This document shows, piece by piece, positions 59,082 to 64,000 of a DNA stretch of 64,000 nt (position 1 is the first letter of the stretch; each line of letters opens with the position of its first letter). Origin of the DNA: CAZXLT01 sp964641545 (lineage in GTDB: Bacteria; Patescibacteriota; Saccharimonadia; Saccharimonadales; AWTP1-31); the NCBI GenBank assembly GCA_964641545.1, contig CAZXLT010000002.1:1-64000 (forward strand), written 5' to 3'. Made by a program: the position numbers and the translations under genes. Under the pieces are notes generated by a model. That model saw nothing but the letters and a program-made list of their open reading frames with translations. It was not told the DNA's origin and searched no databases.

Positions 59082-60368
59082 CTAGTTTCGTGTTTTTTTA
59101 CCAAGACTTAGTCCGACCAGAAGCCCGGTAAATAATGTAACAGTTAGGTTGCTCCAAACCGGGATTACCATCCCTGCGACTGCTATGCCTATAAAACCTG
59201 CCAAAACGGGCCAGGCCGCTGCTTGGTATAGCAGCAATCCAACGATAATCAGCAAGCCGATCATAAGAATAAGCCCAAGCCAACCATATGCCACACCGAT
59301 ATCAAGGTATGAACTTTCGGACTCTAAGTAAGTGGTTGGGTTTATCGTTAGCCCTACAACACCCGTAGTTGCTGGTCCTCTTCCTAGGGGGTTGTCGATA
59401 ATCTCGTCTACTCCCTCCTCCTTGGCGTCGATATGCTGTTGCGTAGAATTGCTTTGGGTCCCTTTGTGCAGGAACAGGCTGTTGATCAAAGTGTTAGAGC
59501 GACCAATCACAAAACTTGCTATTGATAAACTCGCCAAGACAAACCCAATTAATAATGCGCGCCGAAATACGTTCAAACGGAACGAAGCGTCAACTATAAA
59601 TAACGCAACAATCGCAATCGCCAGCCCAAGCCAGGAACTTCTTGAAAAAGTTAGCAGTAATAACGACAGTGCGCCTGTAAGCGGAACTAGTAAACGACCT
59701 GATCTTTTGCGTGGGTCGGTTACCCATGCGTGCAGCAAAACGACAATGGGCACTATAAGCAGTGCTCCCAATTCATTTGGGTTTCTAACAAACCCTCGAG
59801 TTCTAAGCCACCCAGAATCACCGCCAATTTTTAACACTTCGTTCGTGCCGCATAGTCCGTAACCTAACCACTTATCGAGGTTGTCGTGTAGTCCTGCAAA
59901 GTACAAAATGACTGCCAGTATTGAAACAGAACCAATAATTGCACTGGTAACGATAAGTGCGTTGTTTTTCTTGGATGACCCCATGTTTGAAAGACCAAGT
60001 AAAACTGCAAAGAAAAGCGAGAAGTCGGTAAGGATAACAATGACCAAGCTCATAACTGATAGGTTTGTTTGTGCTGCACGAATAACACACCAGGCTACAA
60101 ATAGAAGAAGTACCCAGACGAACCATGACATGGGTTTATCGGCAAGCAGTTTTCTAAGATGTATCGCTAAATTCTTACTAGCTGAGCGGGAAATTATAAA
60201 GGCAATTATCGACATAATTACCAGCAGATCGAATACTCGGAACGTAGTTGAACAGCCATAGTGCTTCAGAAGTAGCGACGAAAACACGCCATGAAAAAAG
60301 AAACTAACTAGAAGCGCCACAAGTAGGGCTTGTTTGTATTTACCAGGTTGCGTCGGTTTTTTGGACAT
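59082..60368 (-). CDS. O-antigen ligase/polymerase family membrane protein
   Basis: The 428-residue protein has about 11 transmembrane helices. A large central loop holds RGFVRNPNELG, and the later segment near residue 325 holds IDNPLGRGPATTG, both characteristic of the Wzy_C/O-antigen ligase family. It would polymerise or ligate the undecaprenyl-linked glycan on the outer face. It overlaps the LCP gene by 29 bases, so the two are translationally linked. Confidence 0.85.
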   Translation of the reverse strand: MSKKPTQPGKYKQALLVALLVSFFFHGVFSSLLLKHYGCSTTFRVFDLLVIMSIIAFIISRSASKNLAIHLRKLLADKPMSWFVWVLLLFVAWCVIRAAQTNLSVMSLVIVILTDFSLFFAVLLGLSNMGSSKKNNALIVTSAIIGSVSILAVILYFAGLHDNLDKWLGYGLCGTNEVLKIGGDSGWLRTRGFVRNPNELGALLIVPIVVLLHAWVTDPRKRSGRLLVPLTGALSLLLLTFSRSSWLGLAIAIVALFIVDASFRLNVFRRALLIGFVLASLSIASFVIGRSNTLINSLFLHKGTQSNSTQQHIDAKEEGVDEIIDNPLGRGPATTGVVGLTINPTTYLESESSYLDIGVAYGWLGLILMIGLLIIVGLLLYQAAAWPVLAGFIGIAVAGMVIPVWSNLTVTLFTGLLVGLSLGKKTRN

Positions 60369-62055
60369 AGTCTGTCCCTAGTATAATCACAAAGTCAGGT
60401 TTTTTGGCCTCGCTAGAAGTTGTTGATGCTGACCCGCTGGTATTTGTTTTTGGTGCAGGCGCTCCCCCGCTTGGTATGCTGCTAATAGGAATTGTTCCAA
60501 AGCGTTGCGTAAGATAGCGGTAGGTAAACGGTTTGTCCGTCTTTGTTTGCTTCACAACCACTGTTTTAGTTTGGATGCTTTGGCTGCTTTCGACTTCGAG
60601 GACTTTGTAGCCATATCCTTTCAAAACGTCGCCAACGTACGCTGCTGAACCTGCCTTCCCAGAACCGTTGTACACAGCTACGGTTGGTGCCTCGCGTTTT
60701 AGGAATGGATCCATCATGTTGGTACGAGCATAGGCGCGGATCTTGGTGTAGTCGTTTACGCCAGCAACAGGGCGAACAACTGATTGTCCACTCACCATGC
60801 CTGTCGCGACAAGAGGCTCAGATGGTTTTGCTAAATCAAGAGACTTGATCTTGTTGTCAGGGAGATCCTTTGTTCTTCCAAACAGTGTTTTAGCTTCATC
60901 AACCGAGAAGTCGGTCCGGATGTTCTTTTGTACGGCGTTGGCTATGCTGTTTAAGCGAACTGGATTAGCAACAATCCCTGTTGATGTTGCCTTTGAGCGC
61001 ATGGCAACAAGCAGCTGACGTTGTCGTTCGCTTCTATCAAAGTCGCCCCGAGCACTGCCATGTCGGCTTCGGGCGTACTGTAATGCCCGTGCACCGTCCA
61101 TGTGTTGTTGACCGGCTTTGAAGTAGTAATTTGTATAATAATCGTTAATTGCCTCAGGAACATTGATATCGACACCGCCGAGTGCATTTACAACATCACG
61201 AAAAGCTTTGAAATCGAGTAGCACATACTTGTGGATTGGTACCCCAGAAACAGTTCGAACCGAGTTTATGCTGGCTTTGATTCCTTCTTTTTCTGCGTCT
61301 TCTTGGGATTTACCGTTGTAGCGAGCTTTTTCAAGCGCCGTATTATAAACCGAGTTGATCTTACTGCTATATCCCGCATTTTGAACCCACATATCACGGG
61401 GAAGACTAAGCATAGATGCCTCTTTTGTTTCAAGATCAATACTTGCAACAATCAGGGTGTCGGTTAAGTTTGGTGCATCATTTTCAGTTCCGCCTCTCCC
61501 AAGGATTAACACGTTTAAACGACCATCACCTTCGGTATTCACCGCATCGGTAGACACTTTTTTCGACAAAGCTGCAGAGCTACTGTTACCAACGCTTTTT
61601 GAGAAAACCGAGTTGAAGAACGCATATAAACGAGCACCTGCAAGTCCGCCACCTATAAGCAATAACAGAAAAAGAATAAATAATACTTTGAATTTACGCG
61701 ACCGATTTCGCCACCAGCGCCGCACACGACCAGGTTCTTTCTTCTTTTTTTCCTTTTTTGTCGATTCGAGTGGTCGCCGTGGTTCTGTTCCGATTGGGGT
61801 ATTTCTAAAGTTTGTTCCCGTGTTGTCTTGCTTGAAGTCGCCAAGTTGCGGTGCCTTGTCCTCTTCCTCTACTACCGGCTTTCCGAGCGTTTGGTGGGGG
61901 CGACGACGGCTGGCTTGGGCAGCTTTTTGTTGAGGTGCTGGGGTCTTGTTACCACGGTAATATGTGGGGCTATCGAGTCGACGTTTTGGACCGGCCAGCA
62001 TACCGTCTACCGAAGCACGTGGTGTTCGTTTTTTGGGAACGTTAAAGTTCGGCAT
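60340..62055 (-). CDS. LytR-CpsA-Psr (LCP) family glycan-attachment protein
   Basis: The 571-residue protein has a long basic cytoplasmic N-terminus (1-127), one transmembrane helix (about 128-148), the LCP domain (about 177-400) with LTDTLIVASID, SLPRDMWV and ARSRHGSARGDFDRSERQRQ, and a C-terminal LytR_C domain (about 430-540) starting VAVYNGSGK. LCP enzymes transfer glycopolymers from undecaprenyl diphosphate to peptidoglycan. It implies that some of the glycan made here is wall-bound. A TGC-TATAAT extended -10 lies 10 nt before the ATG. Confidence 0.92.
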   Translation of the reverse strand: MPNFNVPKKRTPRASVDGMLAGPKRRLDSPTYYRGNKTPAPQQKAAQASRRRPHQTLGKPVVEEEDKAPQLGDFKQDNTGTNFRNTPIGTEPRRPLESTKKEKKKKEPGRVRRWWRNRSRKFKVLFILFLLLLIGGGLAGARLYAFFNSVFSKSVGNSSSAALSKKVSTDAVNTEGDGRLNVLILGRGGTENDAPNLTDTLIVASIDLETKEASMLSLPRDMWVQNAGYSSKINSVYNTALEKARYNGKSQEDAEKEGIKASINSVRTVSGVPIHKYVLLDFKAFRDVVNALGGVDINVPEAINDYYTNYYFKAGQQHMDGARALQYARSRHGSARGDFDRSERQRQLLVAMRSKATSTGIVANPVRLNSIANAVQKNIRTDFSVDEAKTLFGRTKDLPDNKIKSLDLAKPSEPLVATGMVSGQSVVRPVAGVNDYTKIRAYARTNMMDPFLKREAPTVAVYNGSGKAGSAAYVGDVLKGYGYKVLEVESSQSIQTKTVVVKQTKTDKPFTYRYLTQRFGTIPISSIPSGGAPAPKTNTSGSASTTSSEAKKPDFVIILGTDYVQKTDATW

Positions 62056-62065
62056 ATTAGGTCAA

Positions 62066-62071
62066 ATTATA
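62066..62071 (-). promoter_or_regulatory. Extended -10 of the LCP operon
   Basis: TGC followed by TATAAT (minus strand, 62066-62071) ends 10 nt before the ATG at 62055, predicting a leader of about 3 nt. Confidence 0.55.
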
Positions 62072-62113
62072 GCATAAGAACGGTCCTAAAAAGTGGATAA
62101 AACCAAGGACTGC

Positions 62114-62119
62114 TATACT
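62114..62119 (+). promoter_or_regulatory. Extended -10 of the GtrA gene
   Basis: TGC followed by TATACT (62114-62119) predicts transcription from about 62126, 18 nt before the chosen ATG at 62144 and downstream of the alternative start at 62093. Confidence 0.55.
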
Positions 62120-62143
62120 AAAAACGAACAAAACGTTAACAGT

Positions 62144-62572
62144 ATGAGCAAGACTAAAAATAAACCCAATAAACAGTCTATTACCCAGTTCGTTCAGTAC
62201 CTCGTAAGCGGAGGTGCTTACTTTTGGAGTGGCTACCTCATGTTTTTTGTGGCAGACCAATGGCTAGATCTTGACCTGTGGTGGGCAAAACTAATTGCAA
62301 ATTTGACAGGCTGGACCGTTAACTACGTTCTGCAACGCTACTGGGTGTTTAATAATCCAAAGCTGCGAAATAAAAACACTCAGGTCACCGGGCGATATAT
62401 AGCGATAACTGCTTTTAATTTCGTGCTTGATTATGTGATTGTGCGTGTCCTCAAAGATGTAGGGATCAGCCCATATATCGGGCAGTTTGTTTCAGCCGGT
62501 TTCTTTACGGGCTGGAACTATCTTTGGTATAAATTCTGGGTATTTAAACAACCAGCGAAGCGAAAAAAGTAA
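62144..62572 (+). CDS. GtrA family membrane protein (second copy)
   Basis: The ATG at 62144 is preferred over 62093, which lies upstream of the predicted transcription start. The 142-residue protein has four predicted membrane helices with FVQYLVSGGAYFWSGYLMFF near the start, NYVLQRYWVF after helix 2 and WNYLWYKFWVF at the end, as in GtrA. It probably helps translocate lipid-linked sugars. It overlaps the LexA-like gene by one base (TAATG). Confidence 0.82.
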   Translation: MSKTKNKPNKQSITQFVQYLVSGGAYFWSGYLMFFVADQWLDLDLWWAKLIANLTGWTVNYVLQRYWVFNNPKLRNKNTQVTGRYIAITAFNFVLDYVIVRVLKDVGISPYIGQFVSAGFFTGWNYLWYKFWVFKQPAKRKK

Positions 62573-63045
62573 TGCCCAAGACTGAAAATGCTAGTAATGC
62601 GATTCGTCCCACAAAAAAACAGCGGGAGCTTCTTAGTTATATCGAGACATTTATCGGCGAGCATGGATACAGCCCAAGCTACCGAGAAATAATGGCAGGA
62701 CTTAAGTATACTTCTGTTGCGACAGTGGCCCTTCATGTGAATAACTTAATAAAGCGGGGTCATCTAATTAAACGAGACCATTCAGCGCGCTCAATAGAAG
62801 TAGTAAAGCCTGGTGATGAGTTGGTCTTTTCCACCAACCAAGTTAAAGCTTCCGAAGAAAAATGGCTAGTAAAAAAGGTGAATCATTATTTTTCTGAGGC
62901 AGAAAACGGCAATCTAACAGAAGATGCGCTGGACAGCTTGTTTGTACTGGTAGGTGCGCTCAAAGTCCTTGGTTTAGAGGGTGCAGCGCAGTCGTTTATC
63001 CCAAGACTCAGCGAACTTAAAAAGAAACTATCGGCAGGAAAGTAG
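62572..63045 (+). CDS. LexA-type DNA-binding protein lacking the S24 protease domain
   Basis: The 157-residue protein begins with a LexA winged-helix domain (about residues 12-78): TKKQRELLSYIETFIGEHGY, PSYREIMAGL and RSIEVV match its helices and wing. The Ala-Gly cleavage site and the Ser-Lys catalytic domain of LexA are missing. They are replaced by a helical C-terminus of about 75 residues that I do not recognise. It therefore cannot self-cleave like LexA and would need another way to be relieved, or it is an ordinary regulator. It sits between gtrA and uppP, which it may control. Confidence 0.75.
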   Translation: MPKTENASNAIRPTKKQRELLSYIETFIGEHGYSPSYREIMAGLKYTSVATVALHVNNLIKRGHLIKRDHSARSIEVVKPGDELVFSTNQVKASEEKWLVKKVNHYFSEAENGNLTEDALDSLFVLVGALKVLGLEGAAQSFIPRLSELKKKLSAGK

Positions 63046-63047
63046 AC

Positions 63048-63854
63048 GTGGAAGTTTTTCAAGCAATACTACTTGGAATCGTTGAAGGGCTAACCGAATT
63101 TATCCCCGTTTCTAGCACGGGGCATTTGCTCATCGCCCAGAGGTTGATTGGCTATAAAGACCTAGCCGAAGTCTTTACGGTCGTTGTCCAGTCGGGCGCA
63201 ATTGCGGCAGTCGTCTGGCAATATCGAGTTGATTTGCTTGGCAAAGTAACTGGGCTCTTCCAAAACAAAAAGAAAGTTACAAATTTTTGGGTTTGCTGGG
63301 TTGCAGCAACTCTGCCGGCGGGTTTGGCAGGACTAATAGTAGAAAAAAAATTCGATACATTCGCAACCTTACCAGTTATCGCGGCTGCATTGATTATCGG
63401 TGGCTTTGTAATTTTATTGATCGAAAGTCGGCATAGCAGCTCGCCCGCTAGTAAAAATTTGTCGCTTGAAGATATTTCACTAAAACAGGCAATTCAGATT
63501 GGGCTGTATCAAATTATGGCGCTCATTCCAGGGGTTTCGCGGTCGGGCGCAACGATAATGGGCGGGTTACTCAGTGGGGTGAATCGCGTAACTGCCACTG
63601 CGTTTTCGTTTTATCTTAGTATCCCAATTCTTGTGATGGCTGGCGCCTATAAGCTTATAAAAGATGGTGACAAATTGAGTTATATCAGTGGCGGGAGTAC
63701 CGCGCTGATCGCAGGGCTTATATCTTCGTTTATTACGGCTTTTATCGTGGTGAAATGGCTGCTTAGATATGTGAGTAGCCACGATTTTAAGGTGTTTGCA
63801 TACTACCGGATTGCCGTGGGATCGCTCATATTCGTTGTGCTTGTTCTTCGCTGA
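63048..63854 (+). CDS. uppP: Undecaprenyl-diphosphatase UppP (BacA)
   Basis: The 268-residue membrane protein starts at GTG 2 nt after the LexA-like gene. It carries EGLTEFIPVSSTGH (13-26) and PGVSRSGATI (about 160-169), the two catalytic motifs of UppP, and about eight helices. It recycles undecaprenyl diphosphate to the monophosphate carrier used for peptidoglycan and for the glycans made by the preceding cluster. Length is normal. Confidence 0.95.
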   Translation: MEVFQAILLGIVEGLTEFIPVSSTGHLLIAQRLIGYKDLAEVFTVVVQSGAIAAVVWQYRVDLLGKVTGLFQNKKKVTNFWVCWVAATLPAGLAGLIVEKKFDTFATLPVIAAALIIGGFVILLIESRHSSSPASKNLSLEDISLKQAIQIGLYQIMALIPGVSRSGATIMGGLLSGVNRVTATAFSFYLSIPILVMAGAYKLIKDGDKLSYISGGSTALIAGLISSFITAFIVVKWLLRYVSSHDFKVFAYYRIAVGSLIFVVLVLR

Positions 63855-63897
63855 CTATGGAGCAAAAACTACTACATATAGCGTAAGCAGAACATGC

Positions 63898-63903
63898 TAC
63901 ACT
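63898..63903 (+). promoter_or_regulatory. Extended -10 before the cobalamin riboswitch
   Basis: TGC followed by TACACT (63898-63903) predicts transcription from about 63910, at the riboswitch start. Confidence 0.4.
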
Positions 63904-63909
63904 ACTAGC

Positions 63910-64000
63910 ACTTAACAACAAAAACGCTGGAAGTAGGTGAGAATCCTACACTGTGCCGCAACGGTGTGTCATATGACGAGTCCGATCTAGCAACAAAGTC
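63910..64000 (+). ncRNA. Cobalamin riboswitch, 5' part (runs off window)
   Basis: The sequence GGAAGTAGGTGAGAATCCTA (63929-63948) followed by CTGTGCCGCAACGGTGTG and then GACGAGTCCGATCTAGC fits the cobalamin riboswitch order. The GGTG-AATCC element, a GCCGCAACGGTG core and a B12-box-like AGTCCGATCTAGC are in sequence and at usual distances. The controlled gene lies beyond 64000. It would sense a corrinoid that a small-genome bacterium most likely imports. Confidence 0.7.

Noticed and set aside
1..64000. TGA recoded to glycine, as in some CPR lineages
   Set aside because: TGA closes many genes at tight ATGA and GTGA overlaps and at conserved protein ends, so it is a normal stop here.
1..64000. 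CRISPR arrays, insertion sequences, integrases or attachment sites
   Set aside because: No short regularly spaced repeats, transposase motifs or terminal inverted repeats were seen. The only long repeats are inside the pilin and FG-GAP genes.

Overview
The window looks like chromosomal DNA from a member of the Candidate Phyla Radiation, most likely Candidatus Saccharibacteria (TM7). This is inferred from family content and was not searched. The supporting signs are very tight packing, a relaxase-less type IV secretion locus with tandem small pilin-like genes, a rpmH-rnpA-yidC-jag / dnaA-dnaN-recF origin block, TGA used as a normal stop, and many leaderless promoters.

Layout: (1) 1-1390 holds the 3' end of a tRNA-Ser, a ComF-like phosphoribosyltransferase and a small heat-shock protein. 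(2) 1402-21568 is a minimal type IV secretion locus. The minus strand carries seven pilin-like genes and a membrane-anchored protein. The plus strand carries VirB6-like, PrgI/VirB3-like and VirB4-like proteins, two large peptidoglycan-active fusion proteins (SGNH+VanY; glucosaminidase+amidase+NlpC/P60) and two small anchored proteins. No relaxase, coupling protein or VirB8-10 core is visible. (3) 21577-27571 is the replication origin block, with an 11-bp phased array of DnaA-box-like 9-mers between dnaN and dnaA. (4) 27568-62055 is a 34-kb surface-polysaccharide region. It has GDP-D-rhamnose genes (gmd, rmd) with a Wzm/Wzt ABC exporter and three GT4 enzymes, resembling a common-antigen D-rhamnan cluster. 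It also has a Wzx/Wzy-type set (initiating phosphotransferase, flippase, ligase/polymerase, LCP attachment protein). Nucleotide sugars probably made here are GDP-mannose, GDP-D-rhamnose, a GDP-colitose-type sugar (ColD-like + Fcl/ColC-like), UDP-GlcA/UDP-xylose and UDP-ManNAc. (5) 62056-64000 holds a GtrA protein, a LexA-type DNA-binding protein without the protease domain, UppP, and the start of a probable cobalamin riboswitch.

Together the region encodes envelope interaction: a pilus-like secretion apparatus with wall-cutting enzymes, and the polysaccharide coat around it. That fits an epibiont that contacts another bacterium, but the lifestyle is inference.

Two features of genome style recur. 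A -10 box often sits 6-8 nt upstream of the start codon, implying leaderless mRNA. Six convergent gene pairs overlap by exactly four bases so that the two stop codons share one tetranucleotide.
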